Source: Paludibacteraceae bacterium (lineage in GTDB: Bacteria > Bacteroidota > Bacteroidia > Bacteroidales > Paludibacteraceae). From it: a stretch of 36,947 bases of DNA. The notes beneath the pieces are model-generated. The model was not told where the DNA came from, ran no database searches, and worked only from the letters and a program-made list of their open reading frames with translations. Positions within the stretch are counted from its first letter, which is position 1. Each line of letters begins with the position of its first letter. A program made the position numbers and the translations under genes. This document shows positions 22,017 to 30,180 of the stretch, in pieces. The stretch lies in assembly GCA_017628395.1 (NCBI GenBank), contig JAGBZD010000089.1, positions 1-36,947 of the forward strand. The letters are read 5' to 3'.

Positions 22017-23360
22017 TTATATGATGGTTCCTATACAAAAATCAAATATGGACATATCGGTCAGATATGTCTGCAATGTCATCAGTAGGCAGTCGCGTTG
22101 GTACTGATAAGAGAGGAATTTCTCCCAGCATAGCAGATAGGTGTTGTACTCTTTGGTACGCAGGATGATGTTGTATCCGCCTTTGCGATTGAGATAGGCA
22201 TTGCTGCGTATTTGCAAATACCGCTTGAGGTCATGCATACGATGCAGTTCAGCCGTTGAGATACGATTCAGACGCTCTATGTCTAATAATATAGCGCGGA
22301 TGTTCTCTTCTATTTTCTTGGTTGTTTTTTCTTTCTCATGATCTATAATCATACGCTTTGCATCCATAGCAACGCGTTTTTTGCCAGTTTCACCTGTGAT
22401 AGGTATATTGAAATTGACACCGAAATCCACATTGGTAGAGTTCGCCAAGTCAGTGCGAAAATAATAGGAATAGCGTATAAAGGGCGAGATATTGAGTTTT
22501 GTCCAATAAGAGTGGTTCTCCATTTGCTGTGCCAGCAGGTCTGATTGCAGTTGCAGCAAATGTATGTCAGCATGATGCTGGCGAATATAGTCCAACAACC
22601 CTACCGAATCTATCTCTACTACCAAACCTGATGGGTGTGATAAATCGTCGGCTAAAGGATATGTCTTGGACATTGCCATGAGGGCGCGTTCGGCTTCAGC
22701 TTTGTCGTTGATGATATCCAGCATCTCATCGCTGGAGATATTGCCGTGTTCCAACAGGTACATTTGCGCGTCATTCATGAGCGTGAGGTTTATCAAGCGG
22801 TGTTGCAGAATGCCCGACAAAAGGCTATCGTATTTCTGCTGGTAGAACTCTTGATTCTCAGCCAATAGGCGCGCAAGGTTGGCTTTATCCATTTCTATAC
22901 GCTCCATGTCGCCCTGTAATTCAATGGCTTGCTTGCGTCCTTGACGATGAATGATGGAGGAGTTAAGGAAGTTCCACCGCAGTTCCACTTGCACTTTGGC
23001 TTTGTAGCGCGATACAGCATCGTCTTCGTCAAGCGCCAATCCTTCGTCCAGACGATAGTAGGTCTGTCCTGTCAGAGCCAGTCCTGTCTCGTGCTTCATG
23101 GCACGCACTTCGGCTTTTACATGATCTGTAATCAAGGAGTCTGCTTTGCTGGTAGTATCTTGCGCTATCCAATAGTGTTGAAAATGAACGGATGGACTAT
23201 CCACTATAGCAGTATCTACTTCGGCGGACGCAAAAATCAGCGAATCCAATGCTACAAACCGTTGCTCAAAAGTGTCAAACAGCCTCAGGCTTCCGTCTTG
23301 CTGGGCGTAAGTCAAGGTAGTGGCACAGAATACAAAAAATATAACCAATAACTTCTTCAT
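22017..23360 (-). CDS. TolC-family outer-membrane channel protein
   Basis: The 447-residue protein starts with a signal peptide (MKKLLVIFFVFCATTLTYAQ). Long amphipathic helices and a duplicated layout follow, as in TolC/OEP proteins: a helix pair near 150-230, barrel-like strands near 295-325 (FIRYSYYFRTDLANSTNVDFGVNFNIPI), then helices near 330-430 with KEYNTYLLCWEKFL. The first 100 residues are poorly conserved. It would form the outer-membrane tunnel for the neighbouring HlyD-like adaptor. It is the first gene of the operon, behind a promoter at 23387-23418. Confidence 0.78.
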   Translation of the reverse strand: MKKLLVIFFVFCATTLTYAQQDGSLRLFDTFEQRFVALDSLIFASAEVDTAIVDSPSVHFQHYWIAQDTTSKADSLITDHVKAEVRAMKHETGLALTGQTYYRLDEGLALDEDDAVSRYKAKVQVELRWNFLNSSIIHRQGRKQAIELQGDMERIEMDKANLARLLAENQEFYQQKYDSLLSGILQHRLINLTLMNDAQMYLLEHGNISSDEMLDIINDKAEAERALMAMSKTYPLADDLSHPSGLVVEIDSVGLLDYIRQHHADIHLLQLQSDLLAQQMENHSYWTKLNISPFIRYSYYFRTDLANSTNVDFGVNFNIPITGETGKKRVAMDAKRMIIDHEKEKTTKKIEENIRAILLDIERLNRISTAELHRMHDLKRYLQIRSNAYLNRKGGYNIILRTKEYNTYLLCWEKFLSYQYQRDCLLMTLQTYLTDMSIFDFCIGTII

Positions 23361-23386
23361 CTGTTTACATAAAGCAATTCAACCTG

Positions 23387-23418
23387 CAAAGTTACACTTT
23401 ATTTTTGAATTTTCCAAA
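23387..23418 (-). promoter_or_regulatory. promoter of the TolC/HlyD/zinc-ribbon/GT2 operon
   Basis: On the minus strand, TTTG (23418-23415) and TAACTTTG (23394-23387) are 20 bp apart. The leader would be about 20 nt. No other promoter of this form is apparent within the operon, which has gaps of 10, -8 and 8 nt. Confidence 0.7.
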
Positions 23419-23479
23419 TATTACTCGGTAAATTTCAAAAATTTAGGTAAAACAATGGGCATTATGGCAGTATAAAACA

Positions 23480-23506
23480 GAAAAAGCGGAGAGTTTCCGC
23501 TTTTTC
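23480..23506 (-). terminator. terminator after the LVIVD lipoprotein gene
   Basis: An 11-bp perfect stem, GAAAAAGCGGA (23480-23490) with TCCGCTTTTTC (23496-23506), has a 5-nt loop. It starts about 25 nt after the lipoprotein stop on the minus strand, and T-rich sequence follows. It separates that gene from the export operon. Confidence 0.85.
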
Positions 23507-23531
23507 CTTGAAGTGAAATATGTTGGAGATA

Positions 23532-25907
23532 TTATTCGGTCATGCCCAATTCGTAAATTTGGAGACCGTACATACCGTATGCCACATAGATACGACCATC
23601 AGGACCTTTCTTCACGAAGTTAGCCGATTGTTTCACATCAGTATCATTGGTCACCTTGGTTGCAGCACAGCCTGTATAGCAGAGACGCTTAATCAAGCGG
23701 TTGCAGATATTGCCATTCATGTCGGTGTATGTGCTATTCTTATCCAAGATAACCAATCCATCGCCTGCAGCGAGGTAGATATGATGCTCATCCACATCTA
23801 CGCCATTGGCACTGCGATTGCTACCACCTACGCGATTGCCTGCGTAGTCGTAAACGCCAAAGCCGTTTTGACCCTTGCAGACATAGATATGCTCATTGTC
23901 GCAGATACATACATTCTTACCGTCAATAGGATAAATAGAGCCTACCTCAAAGGATGCTTCTTCCACCATTTGAGTGTTGTAAATAGTCACGATACCACGA
24001 TCGGTATTATTGAGTGTAACAACCTTGCCGTTCTCCTTATTGTAATAAATGTATTTACCTTGGAAATTCTCGGTGTTCTCGTTGATGCTCTTCTTCTCTT
24101 GGTTGGTATTGTCGTTCAAGCCGAACTTATTGATACCGCCATTTGAGTAGCCAGAGATAGTCACCAGCTCATCGCCAATGCGATCCACGCAGTTAGCCGA
24201 GTAGCCCGTTAAGTTTACGCGCTCTTCTTTGTACTCTTCTAATACAGGGAAGCGACCATTGCTATTCAGCGCCACCTTCGTCATTGCTGCGCCCACCTTG
24301 TTGCTCGTAGCAGCAGTGTAAACCACATTGTCGGAGAAGAAGATGTGGTTGTATTTGAACTCGCTGTTCTCCATTGACTGCTCGAATAGACTGCTGGTAA
24401 TGTCGTAGCTATCAATATGAATCACATCAATGATACCGCCAAAGTCCTCTGCGCTGTCCACCGATGGGCTGTAGTTGTGCTCTCCGTATTTGAGGTTAGT
24501 CTCTGGATTAGCATGCCAACTCAAATATACCACATCACCGTTGAAAGCAATGCTGGTAGCAGAGTACTTGTGTGTAGGAGAACTGCTCTCTGGAGGCAAC
24601 ACCTCAATGACAGGCACATTACCCACCTCTGGACGGCAACCGTCTTCCGAAGCAGGAAGCCATGAGTTGGTGCCGATAGTGACGGTCGAAGGAACGACCA
24701 TATTCTCTTCGTTGAGCACTGCTTTCTCGTCTGCCACATCGTAGTAGAACTTGATGCGCAAGTTACCTTGAACATCCAAGTTGCCCGTCAAGTTGCCACA
24801 TGGGAACGCAGCCGCTGCTACATCGCCAGGTACATTGGTGTATTCGTTACCGCGATCAAAGTAGAGCTTACCGCCTACCTTTACTACGGATTTGTAGGTA
24901 GCTTCTACGCCATTCACCACAATGCGTTGGCTGCCTTTGTCCACAAACATACCGTCGCTCACGATCTCGAACAAAGCGTCTTTGAGGTTCATAGTACCTA
25001 CGCCTTGGTTGGTAAGCAAGGTATTGGTTTGAAGATACTTATTGACATTTACAACCGCCGAACGACTGGACTTGAAGTCCAACTCGCGTAGTACATATAC
25101 ACAATCGTCAAAGGTCGCATCTGCCGCGCCCTCTACATAGAGATCCTTGCCGATGGTCACCTTGTTAGTGGTATGTGTCTTACCGCCATTGAGCAAAGCA
25201 GTACCTTCTACATACATCTCGCGCTCGCAATAGAAGTCTGAGGCAGGATCTACTTGGAAGGATGAGTAGGCATTGTTGTTATTAACGGTATTGTTGTTGG
25301 CTTTCACATAGAATGGCTCGCCTTCGGTACCATAGATATACAGCAGACCAGCATCGTACAAGCGCAATCCCATATTGTCTGGTGTGGTGATATTGCCCCA
25401 GCAATATACATTCGTAGCTTTCTTGATTTTCACTTTGTCATCCCAACCCGCTTCGCAGTAGGTGAGTACGGCTCCTGGGAGAATGTAGATATTCACAGGA
25501 GTGTCATCGTTCCACCATGCGCCAGAGAAGGTAGCGTTGGCTGCAATGTAAATGTCGATACTGCCTTCGCCAGACCAGTCTTGGCTGACTGTACCTGTCC
25601 ATGGTTCGGTGATTTTGTAAGATTTACCCTTGGTAAGTGTCACACCATTGTTCCAGTTGGTAGGTGCGTCTTTCAGAGGGAGTGCGTCCGCAGGAATAGC
25701 AGGAGCGGAAGTAGTTGCCACGCGTTTGCGTGCTGGTAGTAGTTTGTGACTGCTGCCAAAAACTAATCGCGATGATAATTGTGAGGGATCATCGATAATC
25801 GTTACATTTTCGGTGGTCGATACAGCAGGGTTTTTACCGTTGTCGCATGATGCACTGGCAAATAATAAAATTGTCAATGTACAGACAATAGAGAAACTCT
25901 TTTTCAT
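23532..25907 (-). CDS. large lipoprotein with beta-helix-like and LVIVD-like propeller regions
   Basis: The 791-residue protein has a lipoprotein signal ending ASASC (Cys21). Residues about 90-400 are a beta-rich repeat region that names short strands in regular order (NIYILPGAVLTY, NVYCWGNITT, LLYIYG, DLYVEG, KLYFDRG), like a parallel beta-helix. From about 440 the protein changes to beta-propeller-type repeats, ending in GVDVDEHHIYLAAGDGLVILD and GPDGRIYVAYGMYGLQIYEL, which fit LVIVD repeats. It is likely anchored in the outer membrane and exposed or periplasmic; binding partners are unknown. It has its own promoter, a leader of about 120 nt and a terminator, so it is a single-gene unit. 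A long opposite-strand frame at 23520-24146 is a shadow. Confidence 0.75.
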   Translation of the reverse strand: MKKSFSIVCTLTILLFASASCDNGKNPAVSTTENVTIIDDPSQLSSRLVFGSSHKLLPARKRVATTSAPAIPADALPLKDAPTNWNNGVTLTKGKSYKITEPWTGTVSQDWSGEGSIDIYIAANATFSGAWWNDDTPVNIYILPGAVLTYCEAGWDDKVKIKKATNVYCWGNITTPDNMGLRLYDAGLLYIYGTEGEPFYVKANNNTVNNNNAYSSFQVDPASDFYCEREMYVEGTALLNGGKTHTTNKVTIGKDLYVEGAADATFDDCVYVLRELDFKSSRSAVVNVNKYLQTNTLLTNQGVGTMNLKDALFEIVSDGMFVDKGSQRIVVNGVEATYKSVVKVGGKLYFDRGNEYTNVPGDVAAAAFPCGNLTGNLDVQGNLRIKFYYDVADEKAVLNEENMVVPSTVTIGTNSWLPASEDGCRPEVGNVPVIEVLPPESSSPTHKYSATSIAFNGDVVYLSWHANPETNLKYGEHNYSPSVDSAEDFGGIIDVIHIDSYDITSSLFEQSMENSEFKYNHIFFSDNVVYTAATSNKVGAAMTKVALNSNGRFPVLEEYKEERVNLTGYSANCVDRIGDELVTISGYSNGGINKFGLNDNTNQEKKSINENTENFQGKYIYYNKENGKVVTLNNTDRGIVTIYNTQMVEEASFEVGSIYPIDGKNVCICDNEHIYVCKGQNGFGVYDYAGNRVGGSNRSANGVDVDEHHIYLAAGDGLVILDKNSTYTDMNGNICNRLIKRLCYTGCAATKVTNDTDVKQSANFVKKGPDGRIYVAYGMYGLQIYELGMTE

Positions 25908-26033
25908 CGTTCTGTTTTTTTTAATTGTTTTTAAGATTATTTTTTGTTGTATTGTATTAGTTTTTAGTTAGTTAAAACAAATTTACGCATGTGCGAAAGA
26001 TGATTTCAAAAAACTTTTCCGCAAATTACGCTA

Positions 26034-26064
26034 CAAAGGTAGTGTTTTTTTTGAAATTACCAAA
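26034..26064 (-). promoter_or_regulatory. promoter of the LVIVD lipoprotein gene
   Basis: On the minus strand, TTTG (26064-26061) and TACCTTTG (26041-26034) are 19 bp apart. The start site near 26027 leaves an A/T-rich leader of about 120 nt. The leader contains GCATGTGC (25987-25994), but I see no riboswitch-like fold. Confidence 0.65.
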
Positions 26065-26207
26065 ATAAATCGCCACTTTTTTCTAAAAAAAATAATTTTT
26101 GCTAAATAGTATTTTACAAAACGCACCATTTTCCCCAGCCAGATCTTCGCATACCACTCGATTACCAATAGGACTATCAAGGGTCCCTCCCCGTAATCGC
26201 ACAAAAA

Positions 26208-26239
26208 AAGAAAGACTTACGAATCCGTAAGTCTTTCTT
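26208..26239 (-). terminator. terminator after tRNA-Pro
   Basis: A perfect 14-bp stem, AAGAAAGACTTACG (26208-26221) with CGTAAGTCTTTCTT (26226-26239), has a 4-nt loop. On the minus strand it is followed by seven T. It begins 8 nt after the tRNA. Confidence 0.9.
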
Positions 26240-26246
26240 AGGTTAG

Positions 26247-26321
26247 TCGGGATGGCGAGATTCGAACTCACGACCTCCTGCTCCCAAAGCAGGCATTCTA
26301 ACCGGGCTGAACTACATCCCG
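26247..26321 (-). tRNA. tRNA-Pro (anticodon TGG)
   Basis: The minus strand folds as a 75-nt tRNA: acceptor CGGGATG with CATCCCG, D stem GTTC/GAAT, anticodon stem CCTGC/GCAGG around TTTGGGA (anticodon TGG), and T arm GTGAG-TTCGAAT-CTCGC. The C1-G72 pair is normal for tRNA-Pro. CCA is not encoded. It has its own promoter and terminator. Confidence 0.96.
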
Positions 26322-26346
26322 CTGCTTTCTCTCTCGAAAGCGGGTG

Positions 26347-26378
26347 CAAAGGTACTGCTTTTTTTTGATATGACCAAA
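26347..26378 (-). promoter_or_regulatory. tRNA-Pro promoter
   Basis: On the minus strand, TTTG (26378-26375) and TACCTTTG (26354-26347) are 20 bp apart. Transcription would begin about 20 nt before the tRNA. It is divergent from the yidC promoter, 35 bp away. Confidence 0.75.
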
Positions 26379-26413
26379 TATTTTTGAAAAAAAATGCAAA
26401 AAAAGTGCATTTT

Positions 26414-26445
26414 TTTGAATATTCCAGTTTTTTTTAGTACCTTTG
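26414..26445 (+). promoter_or_regulatory. yidC promoter
   Basis: TTTG (26414-26417) and TACCTTTG (26438-26445) are 20 bp apart. The predicted leader is about 47 nt and A/T-rich. Confidence 0.75.
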
Positions 26446-26498
26446 CACGGTTTTTCGGGCATTAAAAACAAGAATAATAATATATAAGGTATAATATA

Positions 26499-28415
26499 AT
26501 GGATAAAAACACATGGATTGGCTTTGCCTTAATAGCCGCAATCATTGTAGGATTTTCTTTTTTAAATCGTCCCTCACAAGAGGAATTAGCTGAGCGCAAG
26601 CGTGTGCAAGACTCTATTGCACTCGTACAAGCTGCAGAATGGGAAGCACAACAACAATCAGCGCAAATAGCCGAGCAATTGCAAGCAGCGCAAAATGCCA
26701 ACACCCCCACCCCCGAACTATTAGCCGAGCAAATAGCGAATCTCTATGGTCCCTTTGCACCTGCAACACAAGGCAAAGAAGGATTCGTAACCCTCGAAAA
26801 CAGCAAAATCAAGATTGCAATAGACCGCCGTGGTGGTCGCATAGCAAAAGCTGAACTCAAAGAATACAAAGCATATGGAGATAGTGTCAATCCGCTTTGT
26901 CTATTCCAAAACGATGAGAGTTCGCTCAATTTCACGCTGCTGACCAATACTACGCGTATCTTAGCCACACGCGATCTCTATTTCTCAGAGGTTAGTCAAA
27001 CCACGGATGCAGAGGGAAGTACCATTCTCACTATGCGCCTCAATACCAATATTGAGGACTGCTACCTCGACTTTGTATATACCCTGCCTGCTGATGATTA
27101 TATGGTAGGCATGAGCATACAGCCACATAACATGCAGTTTGCATTGGCACCCAACATGGCTTCCATAGAAATGCAATGGAACCAATTGATTCCACAACAA
27201 GAGAAAGGTCGCAAGTTCGAAGAGAAATATGCGCAATTGCAATATATGTTTGTAGGTGGCGACATCGAAAAGTTGTCCGAAGTAAAAGCTGACCGCCAAA
27301 AGGAATCTGCTCGTATCAAGTGGATTGGTTACAAGGACCAGTTCTTCTCCACGGTGATGATTGCTGAAGATGGATTCGAATCCTCAGAAATGGAGTCTGC
27401 CATCGCAGGCGCGCACACACGATATATTAAGGAGTACAAGACGAAAGCCAGCCTGCCATTCGATATTACGGGCAAGAAGACCAGCGACATTCGCTATTAT
27501 TTTGGTCCTAACCACTACAACACCCTCAAGGCATACGACAAGAATGTAGAGAATGCCGAGAAATTGCACCTCAATGAGTTGGTGCCACTGGGTTGGAAAA
27601 TTGTAGCATGGATTAACAAGATTATCGTGATTCCAATGTTTGACCTCTTTATGTCGTGGGGATTGCACATAGGTATCGTGATTCTGCTTATGACTTTGGT
27701 TATTAAGTTGATTCTCTTGCCATTTGTGTTTGCTTCCAACAAGTCCACTGCTAAGATGCGCGTCTTGAAGCCACAGTTGGATGAGATTAATGCGAAGTAT
27801 CCACCAGAGAAAATGCAAGAGCGCCAACAAGCCACCATGGCGCTCTATCAAAAAGCGGGCGTGAGCCCTATGTCGGGTTGTTTGCCAATGCTATTCCAAT
27901 TCCCTGTGCTGATGGCGATGTTCTGGTTCTTGCCAACAGCTATTGAGTTGCGTGGTCAATCGCTTTTCTGGGCAGATGACCTCTCTACTTACGATGCTAT
28001 CATCACTTGGAGTACACCTATTCCAATCTTTGGCACACACTTATCGCTTTTCTGTCTTATTATGACCGTAGTGAACATTATCTATACACATATCACCATG
28101 CAAACGCAATCAGGCGGTCAAGAGATGAAAATGATGCGTTGGATGATGTACCTCATGCCGCTCATGTTCCTCTTCTTCTTCAACGATTATGCAGCAGGTT
28201 TGAGTTACTACTACTTCATTAGCTTGCTCTTCACCATTCTTCAGACAATGATTTTCCGTTGGGCAGTAGATGACAAGAAGGTGTTAGCCGAAATGGAAGC
28301 TAATGCAAAGAAAAAAGGTTCGCAAAAGAAGTCTGGCTTTGCAGCTCGTCTTGAAGCTATGCAACGCGAACAACAACGCCTTGCACGCGAACAAGCGAAG
28401 AAAAATATGAGATAA
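26499..28415 (+). CDS. yidC: membrane protein insertase YidC
   Basis: YidC inserts and folds inner-membrane proteins, alone or with SecYEG. The 638-residue protein has an N-terminal membrane segment (about 6-22) and a large periplasmic beta domain (about 90-350). The conserved five-helix core covers about 370-590: LHIGIVILLMTLVIKLILLP, the cytoplasmic hairpin (MRVLKPQLDEINAKYPPEKMQERQ), GVSPMSGCLPMLFQFPVLMAMF and later helices. The core arginine (ASNKSTAKMRVLKP) and the basic tail (EQAKKNMR) fit. The ATG at 26499 lies behind a clear promoter. The next gene starts 25 nt later, after a short GTAAGGT repeat, probably in one transcript. Confidence 0.97.
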   Translation: MDKNTWIGFALIAAIIVGFSFLNRPSQEELAERKRVQDSIALVQAAEWEAQQQSAQIAEQLQAAQNANTPTPELLAEQIANLYGPFAPATQGKEGFVTLENSKIKIAIDRRGGRIAKAELKEYKAYGDSVNPLCLFQNDESSLNFTLLTNTTRILATRDLYFSEVSQTTDAEGSTILTMRLNTNIEDCYLDFVYTLPADDYMVGMSIQPHNMQFALAPNMASIEMQWNQLIPQQEKGRKFEEKYAQLQYMFVGGDIEKLSEVKADRQKESARIKWIGYKDQFFSTVMIAEDGFESSEMESAIAGAHTRYIKEYKTKASLPFDITGKKTSDIRYYFGPNHYNTLKAYDKNVENAEKLHLNELVPLGWKIVAWINKIIVIPMFDLFMSWGLHIGIVILLMTLVIKLILLPFVFASNKSTAKMRVLKPQLDEINAKYPPEKMQERQQATMALYQKAGVSPMSGCLPMLFQFPVLMAMFWFLPTAIELRGQSLFWADDLSTYDAIITWSTPIPIFGTHLSLFCLIMTVVNIIYTHITMQTQSGGQEMKMMRWMMYLMPLMFLFFFNDYAAGLSYYYFISLLFTILQTMIFRWAVDDKKVLAEMEANAKKKGSQKKSGFAARLEAMQREQQRLAREQAKKNMR

Positions 28416-28433
28416 GGTGTAAGGTGTAACGGT
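28413..28433 (+). repeat. TAAGGTG micro-repeat after yidC
   Basis: TAAGGTGTAAGGTGTAACGG begins at the yidC stop codon and fills most of the 25-nt gap to the next gene. It is another short tandem repeat placed at a gene border. Confidence 0.55.
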
Positions 28434-28440
28434 ACGAATT

Positions 28441-29190
28441 ATGAAAAAAGTATTTATTATATCAGTCCTATGCTCATTCGTGAGCATGGGGCTTTTTGCT
28501 CAAAACGAAGCATCTCCTAAATCCTCCCCTGAAGGGAAGGATGTAATTACAGCGAGTAATGAATCGCCCAAAGACAAATATACTTTTGGCGATTTCTTTG
28601 ATGCGCTTGACCTGCCTACCGTACTTGGCGTAGGTTTCACACCCAATGGCATCGAGGGTGCCACCTTCAACTCTGCTATGCGATTAGGTTGGCGTCATCA
28701 CAAGAACTATGGCACATTCGTGTACATTACCTACGACACCCATAGTAACCAGTACAAGGACTTGGAGATCGATGGTTCAAATTTCAAGACAGGTGAAGTA
28801 TGGTACAATGAAGTGGGTATGAGTGTGGGTTATCGTTTGCCTTTGGTGAAAGACATTAAGGCGTTTTATGAAAAGCCCTATTTTCACCCTTGGGATTTCT
28901 TTGTCAGCATGCAACCCGGTGTGTTGATTGCCACGGTGAAGAATGCCACTGCTATTGACGAGTCGGAGTATTACAACATGGGAAATGTCGATCATGTAGT
29001 TCCTACCCTACGCTTCTCAGCGGGTGTAGAATGGTTTATATTCTCTAATTTTGCCGTCTTTGCAGAGGCCGCCTATACGCAACACTTGATGCCTACCATC
29101 ATTGAGCAAGCCGCAATCAATAAGGGCGAAATTAAGCACCCTTCGGGTCCAATTACTGTGTCGGTAGGTCTGTCGTTGTTCTTTAATTAA
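28441..29190 (+). CDS. predicted outer-membrane beta-barrel protein
   Basis: The 249-residue protein has a signal peptide (MKKVFIISVLCSFVSMGLFAQ). A polar stretch (about 22-45) follows, partly encoded by a TCCTCCCCTGAAGGGAAGGA palindrome (SSPEGK). The rest alternates aromatic and polar residues as in small beta-barrels (YGTFVYITYDT, VGMSVGYRLPL, FFVSMQPGVLIATV, FAVFAEAAYTQH) and ends in ITVSVGLSLFFN, with the C-terminal aromatic typical of barrel proteins. I do not recognise a specific family. Being downstream of yidC may only reflect cotranscription. Confidence 0.6.
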   Translation: MKKVFIISVLCSFVSMGLFAQNEASPKSSPEGKDVITASNESPKDKYTFGDFFDALDLPTVLGVGFTPNGIEGATFNSAMRLGWRHHKNYGTFVYITYDTHSNQYKDLEIDGSNFKTGEVWYNEVGMSVGYRLPLVKDIKAFYEKPYFHPWDFFVSMQPGVLIATVKNATAIDESEYYNMGNVDHVVPTLRFSAGVEWFIFSNFAVFAEAAYTQHLMPTIIEQAAINKGEIKHPSGPITVSVGLSLFFN

Positions 29191-29456
29191 GTTAGCGATG
29201 GGAGAGGTAGCTTTTCTCTATACCTTTCCCTATTCCACCGACCGACGACCGAGAGATGACCGAGAGAAGAGCGAATCTACTTTTTGCCAGAATTTCACGA
29301 AAATTCTGACTAAATCTGTGACTAAACCTTTATATAAGTGCCACCGATAGGATAACAATAGTACCTTATTAACCCGTCAAGAACCCGTTATGAACCCGTA
29401 ACCGCTTGCATAACGAATACATCGAGATACTTTTTTTTGCGAAAACTCATAAAAAT
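29191..29456. other. gene-free stretch with short repeats and hairpins
   Basis: No gene is apparent. A 10-bp hairpin lies at 29200-29230. Direct repeats of GACCGAGAGA occur near 29250-29275, a perfect inverted repeat CAGAATTT/AAATTCTG at 29288-29308, and three spaced copies of GAACCCGT or AACCCGT near 29371-29400. The end leads into the promoter of the 6S-like RNA. Confidence 0.5.
29200..29230 (+). terminator. possible terminator hairpin after the barrel gene
   Basis: GGGAGAGGTA (29200-29209) pairs with TACCTTTCCC (29221-29230), with one G-T pair, 10 nt after the stop codon. It lacks a clear T-run, so it may only be an mRNA-end hairpin. Confidence 0.35.
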
Positions 29457-29488
29457 GTTGCGCGCATCAAAATAATTTTGTACCTTTG
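29457..29488 (+). promoter_or_regulatory. promoter of the 6S-like RNA
   Basis: GTTG (29457-29460) and TACCTTTG (29481-29488) are 20 bp apart. The predicted start is near 29495, which matches the beginning of the folded RNA. Confidence 0.7.
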
Positions 29489-29494
29489 CAGCGT

Positions 29495-29660
29495 ATTTCG
29501 TATTAGACTTGTAATTGCTGCGTTCCGTAAATCGCCAAATTTATTTAGACAGCAAAACGCAAGAACAAGGATAAGTCCGCCATGTGCGGGCTATTCCAGT
29601 TGTTTTTGTTGGGTGTTTGGCGATACCTTGGAACGCAGACTGAAATAGTCCGCGCTTTTT
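29495..29660 (+). ncRNA. ssrS: 6S-like RNA (Bacteroidales-1 type)
   Basis: About 165 nt fold as one long, interrupted hairpin. CTGCGTTCC (29518-29526) pairs with GGAACGCAG (29630-29638), ATCGCCAAA (29531-29539) with TTTGGCGAT (29616-29624), and the apical AGTCCGC (29574-29580) with GCGGGCT (29586-29592). Weaker helices lie between and leave bulges. A promoter precedes it and six T follow (29656-29661). This is the layout of 6S RNA, which mimics an open promoter and sequesters RNA polymerase. I recall that the Bacteroidales-1 RNA motif was reinterpreted as the 6S RNA of this phylum. The family was not confirmed by a search. Confidence 0.62.
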
Positions 29661-29699
29661 TGTATTATATATGTTTAACTAATTAAAAAAACAAAAACA

Positions 29700-30077
29700 A
29701 TGAAAAAAATTCTGTTAATCTTATTGACCGTAGTTTTCGGTCTGTCATTTACCAGTTGTGAAGGTAATGGTGGTAAAGCCACAGTTGAAGTCCAAGTTAT
29801 TAAATCTAATATGCCTCAATCAGGTATGTCTGTGTACATGTTTGACAAGACCAAATGGACAATGGATATTCGCGAACCATTATTTGCCAACAAAACAGTT
29901 ATTACAGATGCTTCGGGCATAGCCACATTTGAATTAGGCGATACGGATTTGGTAATTCTTGATAGCCAAACAACGCTTTATTTTGCCACATTCAAAGACG
30001 GCACAGAGATTATGACAGGACAAACTGCAGTAACCATTAAGAAGGGCGAAACAAAACAAGCAACTATTCGCCTATAA
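29700..30077 (+). CDS. small lipoprotein with a transthyretin/Ig-like domain
   Basis: The 125-residue protein has a lipoprotein signal ending LSFTSC (Cys20), then EGNGG and a single beta-sandwich-like domain (KATVEVQVIKSNMPQSGMSVYMFD, TDASGIATFELGD, LYFATFKDGTEIMTGQTAVTIKKGETKQATIRL). This resembles the carboxypeptidase-regulatory or Ig-like domains of Bacteroidetes surface lipoproteins. No enzyme motif is present. It may be transcribed by read-through past the 6S-like RNA, since no separate promoter is obvious. A strong hairpin follows. Confidence 0.7.
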   Translation: MKKILLILLTVVFGLSFTSCEGNGGKATVEVQVIKSNMPQSGMSVYMFDKTKWTMDIREPLFANKTVITDASGIATFELGDTDLVILDSQTTLYFATFKDGTEIMTGQTAVTIKKGETKQATIRL

Positions 30078-30098
30078 AATCACCTTCCACAAATAACA

Positions 30099-30135
30099 AA
30101 ATCCCCTCAACTGGTAGTTGCAGTTGAGGGGATTT
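30099..30135. terminator. terminator between convergent genes
   Basis: A perfect 15-bp stem, AAATCCCCTCAACTG (30099-30113) with CAGTTGAGGGGATTT (30121-30135), has a 7-nt loop. It lies between the + strand lipoprotein gene and the - strand gene ending at 30181, and probably serves both. Confidence 0.85.
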
Positions 30136-30143
30136 GCATTGTA

Positions 30144-30160
30144 GGGTGTTTGGCGATACC
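30144..30160 (+). repeat. exact 17-nt copy of the 3' arm of the 6S-like RNA
   Basis: GGGTGTTTGGCGATACC occurs here and at 29611-29627, inside the 3' arm of the 6S-like RNA. Including the five bases to the left, 21 of 22 match. The copy lies just after the terminator at 30099-30135. Confidence 0.8.
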
Positions 30161-30180
30161 GCGCTAAATAACGCAAATAC

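Noticed and set aside
23520..24146. 208-codon frame on the plus strand inside the lipoprotein gene
   Set aside because: It is rich in Ile, Val and Ala because it mirrors the opposite-strand codons, and it crosses the lipoprotein stop.
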